The notes: a model not told the origin generated them from the letters alone. A DNA stretch of 64,000 bases from Pseudoramibacter alactolyticus (GCF_050908235.1 NZ_CP194340.1), one strand, 5' to 3'; shown: positions 17,349 through 27,636, numbered from the stretch's first letter. A program made the numbers and translations.

Positions 17349-17576
17349 ATGGAAAAAATTCAAATTCAGACCGATTTTATCAAACTGGATCAGCTGCTGA
17401 AATACATCGGCGCGGCCGATTCAGGAGCGATGGCCAAAGCCATGGTTCTGGACGAAAGGGTTCGGGTGGATGGCGAAATTTGCACGATGCGCGGCAAAAA
17501 AATCCGGCCGGGACAGCAGGTAGCCGTGGCGGATCTGGGGGCGTGGCGTGTCACCGGCGGCCGGATCTCCGAATGA
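17349..17576 (+). CDS. S4-domain RNA-binding protein (YaaA/RlbA-like)
   Basis: A 75-residue protein with a single S4 RNA-binding fold: LDQLLKYIGAADSG, then VRVDGEICTMRGKKIRPG. It lies between dnaN and recF, the normal site of yaaA, and is linked to ribosome function in other species. I chose ATG 17349 (GGGAG five bases upstream) over ATG 17328. Its TGA stop overlaps the recF ATG (ATGA). Confidence 0.93.
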   Translation: MEKIQIQTDFIKLDQLLKYIGAADSGAMAKAMVLDERVRVDGEICTMRGKKIRPGQQVAVADLGAWRVTGGRISE

Positions 17577-18691
17577 TTATCACCGATTTACAGCTGAAGC
17601 ATTTTCGCAATTATGCCTCGGAGCAATTTGATTTTTCCGATCATATCAACGTGATTACCGGCGCCAACGCCCAGGGAAAGACCAATCTGCTGGAAGCGTT
17701 GTTTTTTCTGGCGCGGGGTTATTCCCATCGCGCGACGACCGTGGCGGATCTGTTGCAGTTTGAGCAGCCGGCGTTTTTTGCCAGGGCCGGCATTGTTCGG
17801 GATGGGATCCGCCACGAGATTTCCGCGCGCTATGAAAATCGACGCAAGGTACTGACGATCGACGGCAAAAAAGAGCCCAAGCACGCGGCAGCCGGCAAAA
17901 TCGTTCACACCATTTTGTTTGAGCCGGACGATCTGCGCATCGTCAAGGCCGGTCCGGAGAAGCGTCGCCGCTTCATGAACGAGGAGATCAGCGGACATAT
18001 GCCGGGCTATCTGCCGGTGCTGGGGCATTACCGAAAGGCGCTGGCTCAGCGCAATGCCCTGCTCAAGGAGATTCGCCATGCGGCCTCCCTCAAAAGCCTG
18101 CTGGCCGGCTGGGACGCGCAGCTGGTGCACTACGGCGCCAGGCTGATCCGCTACCGCCAGGCTTATCTTAAAAGGCTCAACGCGGTGGCGCAGCAGCTGC
18201 ACACCGGCCTTTCCGATGGTCGGGAGGCCCTGCGGCTGTCCTATCGCAATAACGTGATCGATCAGCCGGCCGATCAGGAAGCGATCGCCCGACGTTTTGA
18301 TGAGCGGCTGAAGGCCTCGGTAGAAGAGGATATCGCCCGGGGATCCACTGCCACCGGTCCCCAGGTGGACGATATGCAGGTGTGCATCGACGGCCGGGAA
18401 GCGCGGAAATACGCGTCCCAAGGGCAGCAGCGCACGGCAGCCATCGCCCTCAAGCTGTCCCAGATTGAAATTTACCGGCACGCCACCGGGGATTGGCCTA
18501 TTGTGCTCCTGGACGATATTCTCTCGGAGCTCGACGCGGTGCGCCAGGAAAAAATTCTGGCCATTCTGGGCCGGACCCAGGCCTTTATCACCTGCACCGA
18601 CAGTCGGTTTGCCGAGCGTTATCCCGATGCCATGAAGCGGGTATTGACCATTCAGGACGGCCATTGGATTTCAGAGGCGTCGTCCGTATAA
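17573..18691 (+). CDS. recF: DNA replication and repair protein RecF
   Basis: A 372-residue SMC-like ATPase that helps load RecA at gaps. MIITDLQLKHFRNY opens the protein, Walker A is GANAQGKTNLLEAL, and the late signature LKLSQIEI and LLDDILSELD (Walker B) are present. The start is fixed by the four-base overlap with the S4 gene; the long in-frame extension from 17255 is not coding. Confidence 0.97.
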   Translation: MIITDLQLKHFRNYASEQFDFSDHINVITGANAQGKTNLLEALFFLARGYSHRATTVADLLQFEQPAFFARAGIVRDGIRHEISARYENRRKVLTIDGKKEPKHAAAGKIVHTILFEPDDLRIVKAGPEKRRRFMNEEISGHMPGYLPVLGHYRKALAQRNALLKEIRHAASLKSLLAGWDAQLVHYGARLIRYRQAYLKRLNAVAQQLHTGLSDGREALRLSYRNNVIDQPADQEAIARRFDERLKASVEEDIARGSTATGPQVDDMQVCIDGREARKYASQGQQRTAAIALKLSQIEIYRHATGDWPIVLLDDILSELDAVRQEKILAILGRTQAFITCTDSRFAERYPDAMKRVLTIQDGHWISEASSV

Positions 18692-18750
18692 AACAGCAAA
18701 ACCCAGCGCCAAAGCGCGTTGATGAGATAGAGTCAGACAGAGGAGGCATT

Positions 18751-20670
18751 ATGTCCGAAACAACGAAAACCAATCATGAATACGGCGCCGACCAGATTCA
18801 GGTGCTGGAAGGCCTGGAAGCGGTCAAGCGGCGTCCGGGGATGTATATCGGGAGCACGGGATCCCAGGGGCTGCACCATCTGGTGTACGAAGTGGTCGAT
18901 AACGCCATTGACGAGGCGCTGGCCGGCTATTGCGACAAGATCATCGTCTCGGTGGACAAGGACAATGCCGTGACCGTTATGGATGACGGCCGCGGCATTC
19001 CCACTGGCATCAACCACAAGGAAGGCAAAACCGGGGTCGAGCTCGCGCTGACGGTGTTGCACGCCGGCGGAAAATTCGGCGGCGGGGGCTACAAAGTTTC
19101 CGGCGGGCTCCACGGCGTCGGGGTGTCGGTGGTCAACGCGCTTTCCGAAGTGCTGACGGTAGAGGTCAAGCAAAACAAAAAGGTGTATCGCCAGACCTTC
19201 GAACACGGGAATAAAACGTCGGAACTCGACGTGGTGGGCACCACCAACCGCACCGGCACCAAAATTTACTTCAAGCCGGATCCGGAGATTTTCGACACGA
19301 CGGTTTATGATTACGATGTGCTGGAGCATCGGCTGCGGGAGCTGGCTTTTCTCAATAAAGGCGTCGCCATCACATTAAAGGACGAGCGGCCGGGGCAGGA
19401 ACAGACAGGCGAATACCATTATGCCGGCGGGATCCGCTCCTATATCGAATACATGAACCGCAACAAGGATCCGCTTTATCCGCAGATCACCTATTACGAA
19501 AAGGCCATGGACGAGTACGCCCTCGAGCTGGCCTTCCAATATACCCGGGGTTATCAGGAAAACATTTATTCCTATGCGAATAATATTTATACGCCGGAGG
19601 GTGGCACCCATCTGAACGGGTTTAAAAGCGCCCTGACCCGGACGATCAACAACTATGCCCGCAAGGCCGGCCTGCTCAAGCAGAACGACAAGAATCTCTC
19701 CGGCGACGACGTGCGCGAAGGGCTCACGGCGGTGATTTCCATCAAACTGCTGGAGCCCCAGTTTGAAGGGCAAACCAAAACCAAACTGGGCAATCCGGAA
19801 GTGAAGGGGATCGTGGAGACGATCGTGAACGAAGAGCTCTCCAATTTCCTTGAGGAAAATCCCAATGTGGCCAAGGCCATCGTGGAAAAGAATATCTCGG
19901 CCTCCCACGCGCGGATGGCCGCCAAGCGCGCCCGGGAGATGACTCGGCGCAAAAGCGCCCTCGACGCGACTTCCCTACCGGGGAAACTCGCGGATTGCCG
20001 GGAAAAGGATCCAGCCCAGTCAGAAATCTTTATCGTCGAAGGGGACTCGGCCGGCGGCTCGGCCAAGGTGGGCCGGGATTCCCGGATCCAGGCGATTCTC
20101 CCCCTGCGCGGCAAGATCTTAAACGTCGAGAAGGCCCGGCTCGATCGGATGCTCACCTCGGACACGATCAAGGGGATGATCACCGCCTTCGGCACCGGCA
20201 TCGGCGAGGATTTCGACATCGAGAAAGCGCGCTATCACAAAATCGTCATTATGACCGATGCGGATGTCGACGGCGCCCACATCCGCACCCTGCTCCTTAC
20301 CTTCTTTTATCGCTATATGCGCGGGCTGATCGATCACGGTTATGTGTATATCGCTCAGCCGCCGCTTTACAAGGTCAGCTGGGGCAAGCATGTGGAATAC
20401 GCTTATGACGATGCGGACTTGAACCGTCGCCTTGAAGACAAGGACCGCAGCCGCGTTACTTTGCAGCGCTATAAAGGGCTGGGGGAAATGGATGCGGAGC
20501 AGTTGTGGGAAACCACGATGAACCCGGACACCCGCACGATGCTGCGGGTCGGCATCGAAGATGCGACCTATGCGGACGAAATTTTCACCATGCTCATGGG
20601 CGACAAGGTGCAGCCCCGCAAGGAATTTATCGAGCGCAACGCGAAGAAAGTCCAGAATCTGGACATTTAA
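18751..20670 (+). CDS. gyrB: DNA gyrase subunit B
   Basis: A 639-residue ATPase subunit of gyrase. The GHKL ATPase shows EVVDNAIDEA, DDGRGIP and GGLHGVGVSVVNALS. The TOPRIM domain has EGDSAGGSA and DADVDGAHIRTLLL. The C-terminus KVQNLDI is typical. The start ATG 18751 has AGGAGG; the open frame from 18493 overlaps recF and is not used. Confidence 0.98.
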   Translation: MSETTKTNHEYGADQIQVLEGLEAVKRRPGMYIGSTGSQGLHHLVYEVVDNAIDEALAGYCDKIIVSVDKDNAVTVMDDGRGIPTGINHKEGKTGVELALTVLHAGGKFGGGGYKVSGGLHGVGVSVVNALSEVLTVEVKQNKKVYRQTFEHGNKTSELDVVGTTNRTGTKIYFKPDPEIFDTTVYDYDVLEHRLRELAFLNKGVAITLKDERPGQEQTGEYHYAGGIRSYIEYMNRNKDPLYPQITYYEKAMDEYALELAFQYTRGYQENIYSYANNIYTPEGGTHLNGFKSALTRTINNYARKAGLLKQNDKNLSGDDVREGLTAVISIKLLEPQFEGQTKTKLGNPEVKGIVETIVNEELSNFLEENPNVAKAIVEKNISASHARMAAKRAREMTRRKSALDATSLPGKLADCREKDPAQSEIFIVEGDSAGGSAKVGRDSRIQAILPLRGKILNVEKARLDRMLTSDTIKGMITAFGTGIGEDFDIEKARYHKIVIMTDADVDGAHIRTLLLTFFYRYMRGLIDHGYVYIAQPPLYKVSWGKHVEYAYDDADLNRRLEDKDRSRVTLQRYKGLGEMDAEQLWETTMNPDTRTMLRVGIEDATYADEIFTMLMGDKVQPRKEFIERNAKKVQNLDI

Positions 20671-20699
20671 CCGGCATTGAATTTACATAAAGGAACAAA

Positions 20700-23198
20700 A
20701 TGGACGAAAACGAAACTATGCTGACAGTGGCTCACAATCTTCGAAACGTTAAAATCGAAGATGAAATGAAAAACTGTTATATCGATTATGCGATGAGCGT
20801 GATCATCGGGCGGGCGCTGCCCGATGTGCGTGACGGCCTCAAGCCGGTGCACCGCCGCATTCTTTACGCGATGCATCAGATGGGTATGACGCCGGATAAG
20901 CCCTTTAGAAAATCGGCGCGTATCGTCGGGGAAGTGCTGGGGAAATACCATCCCCACGGCGATTCTTCGGTGTATGACGCCATGGTGCGCATGGCCCAGG
21001 ATTTTTCTACCCGCTATATGACGGTCAACGGGCAGGGGAACTTCGGTTCGGTGGACGGCGACGGCGCGGCCGCCATGCGTTATACTGAGGCGCGGATGAG
21101 CAGGATTTCCCTGGAAATGCTCCGGGATATCAACAAGGAAACCGTCGATTTCATGGATAACTTTGACGGCTCGGAGCAGGAACCGGTGGTGCTGCCATCC
21201 CGCTTCCCCCATTTGCTGGTGAACGGATCCCAAGGGATTGCTGTCGGGATGGCCACCAATATTCCGCCGCACAATTTAGGCGAGGTGATCGACGGAACCA
21301 TCGCCTATATTGACGACCCGGACATCAGCGTCGACGATTTGATGACCCATATCAAAGGGCCGGACTTCCCCACCGCGGGGGTGATCCTGGGCAAAAGCGG
21401 CATCCGCGAGGCCTACGAAACCGGCCGCGGCCGCATCAAAATCCGCTCCAAGGTCGCCGTGAAGAACATGACCAAGGGCAAAAAGCAGATCGTTATTTCG
21501 GAAATTCCCTATATGGTCAATAAGGCGAAGCTCATTCAGAAGATCGCCGAGCTGGTCAAAGACAAACGTGTCGAGGGAATCACCGATATCCGCGACGAAA
21601 CCGATCTGAAGCACGGCATCCGCATCGTTGTGGAGCTCAAGCGGGACACCAACGCGACCATCGTGCTCAATCAGCTGTATAAACACACCCAGCTCCAGGA
21701 CACCTACGGCGTGATCAATCTCGCCCTGGTGGACGGCCAGCCGAAAGTGCTCAGTCTCAAGCAGATTCTCCATTATTACGTCGCGCATCAGAAGGAAATC
21801 ATCGTCCGCCGCACGAAATTCGATTTAAAGAAAGCGGAGGCGCGGGCTCATATTCTTGAAGGCTATCGCATCGCGCTGGATAATATTGACGAAGTCATTC
21901 AGATCATCCGGGAATCCCGGGATGCCAAAATTGCCAAAACCCATTTGATGGATCGCTTCGCGCTGACGGATATTCAGGCCCAGGCCATCCTCGACATGCG
22001 CCTGCAGCGGCTGACCGGTCTCGAACGGGAAAAGATCGAAACGGAATATGCTGAGCTGATGCAAAAGATTGCCGAATACAAGGCGATTCTGGCCGACGAA
22101 AAGCTGGTGCTCGGCATCATCAAAGACGAACTGACCGAGATCAAAGACAAATACGGCGACGACCGCCGAACCTCCTTCGACATCGACGTGGAGGATTTCG
22201 ACGTGGAAGATCTGATCAAAGAAGAAGAAGTGGTGGTCACGATGACCCATGTGGGTTATGTGAAGCGCATCGCGGCCGATACCTACCGCGCTCAGAATCG
22301 CGGCGGCAAGGGTATTTCGGCCCTGTCCACCCGGGAGAACGACTTTATTGAGCACATTTTCACCACATCGACCCACGACGATCTGCTCTTCTTCACCAAC
22401 AAAGGCAAATATTACCGGCTCAAGGCGTATGAAATTCCTGTAGGCGGGCGCACCTCCCGCGGCACAGCCATTGTGAATATTTTGCAGCTGGATCCGGATG
22501 AAAGCATTACGACGATGATTCAGGTCAAGACCTTTGAAGCGGATAAGTATTTTGTGATGGCGACCCGTCACGGGCTGATCAAGAAGACGGCGATGACCGA
22601 TTATGAATCATCCCGGAAAAACGGAATCAACGGCATTAACCTGCGGGACGGCGACGAACTGATCAAGGTGCAGATTTCCGACGATACCGAGGATGTGGTG
22701 ATGGGCACCCATTTGGGTTACGCCATTCGCTTTAAAGTCAGGGATGTGAATGCCACCGGACGGATGTCCATGGGGGTTCGCGGCATCGGCCTGCGGGCGG
22801 ATGATCATGTCGTCGGCATGGATTTGCTCATCGCGGATAACAATGTGCTTTGTGTGGCTGAAAAGGGCTACGGCAAGCGCACATCCGCCGATCAATATCG
22901 GGTGCAAAAGCGCGGCGGCAAGGGCATTCAAACCTATAAATGCACCAAGAAAACCGGCAATCTCGTAGGCTTTTCGGTGCTGGAAGACGGCGGCGAAATC
23001 ATGATGATTAACAACGACGGCATTGTCATTAAGCTCAAGGGCGACGATATTTCCCAGATTGGCCGGAGCACCCAGGGTGTGCGCCTGATGAAGCTCAAGG
23101 GCGACGAGCGCATTGCGACGATCTGCAAGGTGCAAAATGAAGAGCCTCTCGACGATGTGGACATCGAAGATGATCAGCTGTCGATGATGAACGATTGA
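20700..23198 (+). CDS. gyrA: DNA gyrase subunit A
   Basis: An 832-residue cleavage subunit. The quinolone region reads HPHGDSSVYDAMVRMAQDF, with the usual serine and acidic positions unchanged. The active-site tyrosine is in AAMRYTEARM. The C-terminal beta-pinwheel has a GyrA-box variant QNRGGKG near residue 530 and a second like copy QKRGGKG near 735. It directly follows gyrB and is probably co-transcribed. Confidence 0.98.
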   Translation: MDENETMLTVAHNLRNVKIEDEMKNCYIDYAMSVIIGRALPDVRDGLKPVHRRILYAMHQMGMTPDKPFRKSARIVGEVLGKYHPHGDSSVYDAMVRMAQDFSTRYMTVNGQGNFGSVDGDGAAAMRYTEARMSRISLEMLRDINKETVDFMDNFDGSEQEPVVLPSRFPHLLVNGSQGIAVGMATNIPPHNLGEVIDGTIAYIDDPDISVDDLMTHIKGPDFPTAGVILGKSGIREAYETGRGRIKIRSKVAVKNMTKGKKQIVISEIPYMVNKAKLIQKIAELVKDKRVEGITDIRDETDLKHGIRIVVELKRDTNATIVLNQLYKHTQLQDTYGVINLALVDGQPKVLSLKQILHYYVAHQKEIIVRRTKFDLKKAEARAHILEGYRIALDNIDEVIQIIRESRDAKIAKTHLMDRFALTDIQAQAILDMRLQRLTGLEREKIETEYAELMQKIAEYKAILADEKLVLGIIKDELTEIKDKYGDDRRTSFDIDVEDFDVEDLIKEEEVVVTMTHVGYVKRIAADTYRAQNRGGKGISALSTRENDFIEHIFTTSTHDDLLFFTNKGKYYRLKAYEIPVGGRTSRGTAIVNILQLDPDESITTMIQVKTFEADKYFVMATRHGLIKKTAMTDYESSRKNGINGINLRDGDELIKVQISDDTEDVVMGTHLGYAIRFKVRDVNATGRMSMGVRGIGLRADDHVVGMDLLIADNNVLCVAEKGYGKRTSADQYRVQKRGGKGIQTYKCTKKTGNLVGFSVLEDGGEIMMINNDGIVIKLKGDDISQIGRSTQGVRLMKLKGDERIATICKVQNEEPLDDVDIEDDQLSMMND

Positions 23199-23205
23199 TG
23201 TGAGG

Positions 23206-23219
23206 ATTGCCCGGGAAAT
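23206..23219. promoter_or_regulatory. Candidate Noc-binding site
   Basis: ATTGCCCGGGAAAT differs at one position from the Bacillus Noc site ATTTCCCGGGAAAT. It lies between gyrA and rpe, outside coding sequence. It is a single chance-sized match, so I treat it as tentative. Confidence 0.35.
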
Positions 23220-23250
23220 AAAAATTCCCAGCTTGCTAAAGGAGAAAACC

Positions 23251-23901
23251 ATGGATAAGCTCATTTCGATTTCGATGCTCAGCGCCGATTTTTCGCGCCT
23301 GGGTGAACATCTTAAACAGGCAGAAGCAGCCGGCGCCGACTGGCTGCACGTGGATATTATGGACGGGCATTTTGTGCCTAATATTACCATGGGGCCGGAC
23401 CAGGTGGCCCAGCTGCGCGGCGCCGTGGCCATCCCCTTTGATGTGCATCTGATGATCACCCATCCCCTGGCTTATATCGAGCGCTTCGCCAAAGCCGGCG
23501 CTGATACCATTACTGTGCACGTGGAGTGCGACGATGACACAGATGCCTGTCTCGATTTGATCGAAAAATGTGGCGTGAAACCCGCCGTGGTGATCTCGCC
23601 GGAAACGCCGGCCTCGGCGGTGGCGCCCTATCTCGATCGGGTGCGCATGGTGCTGGTGATGGGTGTGCATCCCGGCTTCGGCGGCCAGTCCTATATTCCG
23701 GAAACGACGGCCAAGCTTGCAAAGCTGCACGAGATGATCGGCGGCCGGCCGGTGCGCCTCGAGATTGACGGCGGTGTTAATTTCGACACCCTGCCGGAAA
23801 TCCTCACCACCGGGGCAGATACCATTGTCTCCGGATCCTGCCTGTTTAAAGGGGATATTGCGGCCAACATTGGGCGCTTTAAAACTTTATTCGAGCAATA
23901 A
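23251..23901 (+). CDS. rpe: Ribulose-phosphate 3-epimerase
   Basis: A 216-residue TIM-barrel enzyme that interconverts ribulose-5-P and xylulose-5-P in the pentose phosphate pathway. It shows ISMLSADFSRLGE, HVDIMDGHFVPNITMG (metal ligands), MGVHPGFGGQSYI and EIDGGVN. ATG 23251 has AAGGAG; the extension to 23200 has no support. It is the last gene of the rightward block and ends in a terminator. Confidence 0.97.
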   Translation: MDKLISISMLSADFSRLGEHLKQAEAAGADWLHVDIMDGHFVPNITMGPDQVAQLRGAVAIPFDVHLMITHPLAYIERFAKAGADTITVHVECDDDTDACLDLIEKCGVKPAVVISPETPASAVAPYLDRVRMVLVMGVHPGFGGQSYIPETTAKLAKLHEMIGGRPVRLEIDGGVNFDTLPEILTTGADTIVSGSCLFKGDIAANIGRFKTLFEQ

Positions 23902-23946
23902 AAAAGCGCGTTCTTCTTGACTTGAGTCGGGATGAACGCGTTTTTT
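23899..23946 (+). terminator. Terminator after rpe
   Basis: CGCGTTC and GAACGCG pair, flanked by an A-run and a T6 tract. It marks the boundary between the origin block and the biotin islet. Confidence 0.75.
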
Positions 23947-23968
23947 AACGGAAAAACAAAAATGCCGG

Positions 23969-24171
23969 TTAAAAGTGGGGTCTGATAGGGATTTCGTAGC
24001 TTTCTTCTGTGCTTCTGCACTTCGGCGGCTTGAATTCTTCGATGCAGTTCCAGATGATCTTGATCTTTTGAGTGCGCCTTCCGGCCGGTGACTCCTCGGC
24101 TTTGTAAATATAGATCTTCTCGACAAACTCCTGGATGATCTCGGTATTGTCGTGGGCAAATCCGCATAAGT
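23969..24171 (-). pseudogene. C-terminal remnant of a large serine recombinase (DUF4368-type)
   Basis: A frame without a start reads DNTEIIQEFVEKIYIYKAEE, then QKIKIIWNCIEEF, and ends in a stop at 23969. This matches the tail of conjugative-transposon resolvases, whose C-terminal domain typically reads (T/R)FVEKI, then QKIDIYYNFIGEF. The rest of the gene is missing. It is a scar of a past mobile element just downstream of the biotin genes. Confidence 0.72.
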
Positions 24172-24190
24172 TTCAGGGGTATTAATCCGA

Positions 24191-25398
24191 TCAGCGTTTT
24201 TCAGAAAACCATTCCTTCATGGTACTCAAGACCTTAACCAGTTCCTTTTCTTTGATCACATAAGGCACCATCGCATACATATAATTCAGGAACGGGCGGG
24301 CTGAATACGCCGTGCTCATAGGCAAACTGCGGATAGCCCTTGATGGTGTCACTGTCGTATACTTCGATACAGACGCAGGCACCCATGATGCGTACCTCCT
24401 TGACTCTGGGATCGGAGAATCCGTTCATTTCTCTGCGGGTGATTTCTTCGATTCTGTGAATTTTGGACATATAATCCTGAATTTCAAACAGCTCAATGGA
24501 TTTCAGTGTCACACTACAAGCCAGTGCATTTCCCATGAAGGTGGGACCGTGCATCAGCGCATGGGTGAAATTGTCATCATAAAAGCCTTCGTATACCTTA
24601 CAATTGGCAACCGTGGCGGCGTGACCGATATAACCGCCGGTCAAAGCCTTGCCGAGAACCAGAATATCCGGCAGCACCAAATCGGCAACAAAGCGGTTGC
24701 CGGTGCGTCCAAAACCGGTAGCAATCTCGTCAAAAACAAGCAGCACGTCATACTGATCGCACAGCTCTCTGGCTCGTTTCAAGAAAGAGATGTCGTACAT
24801 CCGCATACCCCCGGCCCCCTGAAGAAGTGGCTCCACAATAAAGCAGTTCAGTCGGTCGTGGTATTTGGCAAATGCCTGCTCCAACGCATCAATATGAGTA
24901 GGAATATGGATTACCCTTTTGTTTTCTCCGGATGCCTTCAGGATAAAATGGTATTCCTCATCATCGCCTACCTCCATGGTCTTGAAGGTGTCTCCGTGAT
25001 AGGCGTGTTCCAGCGCCAGCACCATGGTACGCTGGGTTTCTTCCCGGTTCATGTAGTACTATAATGCCATTTTGAGGGCAACTTCCACCGCAACACTGCC
25101 GGAGTCGGAGAAAAAGCAATAGTTCAGATCACCGGGAAGAAAGCTTGCCAGCTTGTCGGAGAGCCTTTGAACCGGCTCATGGGTCAGACCGCCCAGCATC
25201 ACATGGGCAAATTTTTCAAGCTGTGTTTCGATGGCCCGATTCAGTTCCGGGTAGTTTATAGCCGTGAATGACGCTCCACCAGGAGGAGATCGAATCAATC
25301 AGTTTCTGGCCTTCGGTATAGAGATAAACGCCCTCTGCATTGACAATTTTATAGGGTGCTTTCATGGTTTTCATTTGTTCGTATGGATACCAGATCAT
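24191..25398 (-). pseudogene. bioA: Adenosylmethionine-8-amino-7-oxononanoate aminotransferase, broken in three places
   Basis: The pieces together give an almost full BioA (about 400 residues): WYPYEQMKT, SWWSVIHGY, the PLP-lysine segment LVLGKALTGGYIG and FDEIATGFGRTG. Three lesions split it. There is an extra base in an A-run at about 25255-25257, a TAG at 25059-25061 where CAG would continue ALKMALQYYMNRE, and an extra base in a G-run at about 24298-24300. Removing the extra bases restores family sequence across each site. BioA would make diaminopelargonate. It is last in birA-bioY-bioB-bioD-bioA. Confidence 0.9.
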
Positions 25399-25413
25399 TT
25401 TCTTACCTCGCTT

Positions 25414-26097
25414 TTATTGATACAGTGATTCCAGCAGTTCAAACGGAATATCCAAATCGGTATCTCCGTCTTTGACGCAGGCCAGTACTTTTAATCCAGT
25501 CATGTACTCGCACATATCTTTGTTGTCCTCATGTAAACGGCTGCCGGGTTCATAGTGATTGAAAATAATGCCTTTGACATTCATGCTATGAGCTTTCATG
25601 TATTCTGCCGTCAGCACCACCGCATTGATGGTGCCTAAACCTGCGTCGGCAATAATCAGGCAAGGCAGATTTCGGGCTTTGATAAAGTCCTCCAATTGAA
25701 TTTTTTGATTATCAAAGCGCAAAGGACAGAGAATTCCGCTGGAACCTTCCACGGTGACATAGTCGTAATGCCCGCAGACCTCATCAAAGCTCTGCAACAC
25801 CTGCTCCATCTCCACGGGATTTCCCTCTATTTTAGAAGCCAGGTGGGGCGAAACAGCAATTTTATAAATATAGGGACACATTTCATCAAGGGGTTGTTCA
25901 ATACCCGACATAGTTTTCACCTGCAAGGCATCGCCGGGAATCAGGCTGCCGTCTGTGCGGCGGTCGTTCCCGCTCATTGCCGCCTTGTAATATGCCGCTT
26001 TTTGATCGCTTTCCCGAAGTTTCTTTACAATTAATCCGGTTACATAGGTCTTGCCCACATCGGTATCAGTACCGGTAACAAAAATATTTTTACTCAT
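25414..26097 (-). CDS. bioD: Dethiobiotin synthetase
   Basis: A 227-residue ATP-dependent carboxylase that closes the ureido ring of dethiobiotin. It begins KNIFVTGTDTDVGKTYVTGL (P-loop) and has VEGSSGILCPL where the family carries its VEGAGG-type motif. It overlaps the bioB stop by eight bases. It looks intact although the next gene, bioA, is not. Confidence 0.95.
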   Translation of the reverse strand: MSKNIFVTGTDTDVGKTYVTGLIVKKLRESDQKAAYYKAAMSGNDRRTDGSLIPGDALQVKTMSGIEQPLDEMCPYIYKIAVSPHLASKIEGNPVEMEQVLQSFDEVCGHYDYVTVEGSSGILCPLRFDNQKIQLEDFIKARNLPCLIIADAGLGTINAVVLTAEYMKAHSMNVKGIIFNHYEPGSRLHEDNKDMCEYMTGLKVLACVKDGDTDLDIPFELLESLYQ

Positions 26098-27064
26098 TGC
26101 AGATTTTCACCTCGTATCCAAGTTCATTCAGAAGTTCCATATCGGTTTTCGTTGTTATTCCTGCCGTAGTCAGCATATAGCCGGAAATAGCGGCGTTCGC
26201 ACCGGAGGTAAAGCAGCCTCTTCCCTTGTCGGGAAGCAGCCCTCTGCCGCCTGCAAGACGGATGGAAGCCGCGGGCAGAATAAAACGATATACCGCAACA
26301 ATCCGGCGCATATCGTTGTCGGTAAGCCGTACATTATTTCCAAAAGGTGTGCCGGGAATGGGGTTCAGCATGTTGACAGGAACGCTTTCGACGCCCAATT
26401 CCCGAAGGGTCAAAGCCATATCAATTCTGTCCTCAACCGTTTCACCGAGGCCCATAATGCCGCCGCTGCAAACCGAAAGTCCCGCCGCCTGTGCTGCTTT
26501 TATCGCCTGCACTTTATCGTCAAAAATATGCGTGGTGCAGATATTGGGGAAGTTTCTTCGAGAGGTTTCTAAGTTGTTATGTACTCTTGTGACCCCGGCT
26601 TCTTTCAGCTTTCGAAACTGCTGCTCATTCAGCAGGCCAAAGGACACGCAGACGGAAATGCCGACTTTCTCCTTGATCTCCCGTACCGTTTCGCACATCT
26701 GATCCACTTCCGCATCGGACAAGCGCTTGCCTGAGGTAACGATGGAGTAGCGAAGAACGCCCTGGTCATGATTGGTTTGGGCCTGTTTCAGAATTTCTTC
26801 CGTTGGAAGCAGCGGGTACTGGGCAGCGCAGGCGTGATTGTGAGCGGACTGAGCGCAAAACTTACAGTTTTCCGAACAGTTTCCGCTTTTAGCATTGATA
26901 ATCGTGCAAATGTCAAACTGATCGGCACAAAAATGCTGACGGATTGTATCGGCACTTTCGCACAGTTCGGAAAGCGGCTGCCCATACAGAAACAGCGCTT
27001 CTTCTCTGGTAATTTGATTTTCGCTCAACACTTTGTCAGTTATTGATGGTATATTCATAATCAA
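26090..27064 (-). CDS. bioB: Biotin synthase
   Basis: A 324-residue radical-SAM enzyme that inserts sulfur into dethiobiotin. The cluster motif CSENCKFC (about residues 58-65) is followed by AQSAHN. Typical later motifs include HNLETSRRNFPNICTTH and GLGETVEDR. It lies between bioY and bioD in one minus-strand operon, four bases after the bioY stop. Confidence 0.97.
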   Translation of the reverse strand: MIMNIPSITDKVLSENQITREEALFLYGQPLSELCESADTIRQHFCADQFDICTIINAKSGNCSENCKFCAQSAHNHACAAQYPLLPTEEILKQAQTNHDQGVLRYSIVTSGKRLSDAEVDQMCETVREIKEKVGISVCVSFGLLNEQQFRKLKEAGVTRVHNNLETSRRNFPNICTTHIFDDKVQAIKAAQAAGLSVCSGGIMGLGETVEDRIDMALTLRELGVESVPVNMLNPIPGTPFGNNVRLTDNDMRRIVAVYRFILPAASIRLAGGRGLLPDKGRGCFTSGANAAISGYMLTTAGITTKTDMELLNELGYEVKICNE

Positions 27065-27068
27065 AATC

Positions 27069-27623
27069 TCACATTCCGACTTTTTTCATTATGGGGATCA
27101 GCCTTTTTCCAAGGAATGCTCCCAAAGTACACAGCATGATGTCCCCCGGCACCGCCAAAATAAAGCAGTACAGGAACAACGGCCATAAACCGATTGGATT
27201 TTTGAGATAGAAGTTACTCATCAGGTAGTAATAAACCATTCCGAATAAATAGACAATGCCAAGACCGATAAAGTTGGCAGCAAACAAACGCTTATAGCTG
27301 GGATTGGCAACCTCATTGGCGATGACACCAGTTATATAGGAAGCAACAACAAATCCGATAATATAGCCGAAGCTCGGTTTCAGCACATATGCTATTCCGC
27401 CGCCTTCTGCGAAGATGGGCAGTCCCAACAAGCCTGCTGCAATATATGCACTAACGGATATTGCTCCCAGCTTTCCGCCGAGCAACAATCCGGCCATCAT
27501 TGTAAAGAGCAGCTGCAATGTAAACGGAACGACTGGAATTGGGATGCGAATAAAGGCACCAACGGCGATGAGCGCCACAAAAAGGGCGCAAAGAATCATG
27601 TCCCTTGTTTTCTGTGTTTTCAT
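27069..27623 (-). CDS. bioY: Biotin ECF transporter substrate-binding subunit BioY
   Basis: A 184-residue membrane S-component with six predicted helices and the BioY pattern IPIPVVPFTLQ, then GGKLGAISVSAYIAAGLLGLP and GGIAYVLKPSFGYIIGF. It takes up biotin with a shared energising module encoded elsewhere. ATG 27623 has AGGAG; a longer start at 27650 overlaps birA. Uptake plus a broken bioA suggests reliance on outside biotin or precursor. Confidence 0.95.
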   Translation of the reverse strand: MKTQKTRDMILCALFVALIAVGAFIRIPIPVVPFTLQLLFTMMAGLLLGGKLGAISVSAYIAAGLLGLPIFAEGGGIAYVLKPSFGYIIGFVVASYITGVIANEVANPSYKRLFAANFIGLGIVYLFGMVYYYLMSNFYLKNPIGLWPLFLYCFILAVPGDIMLCTLGAFLGKRLIPIMKKVGM

Positions 27624-27636
27624 AAAATTCTCCTGT

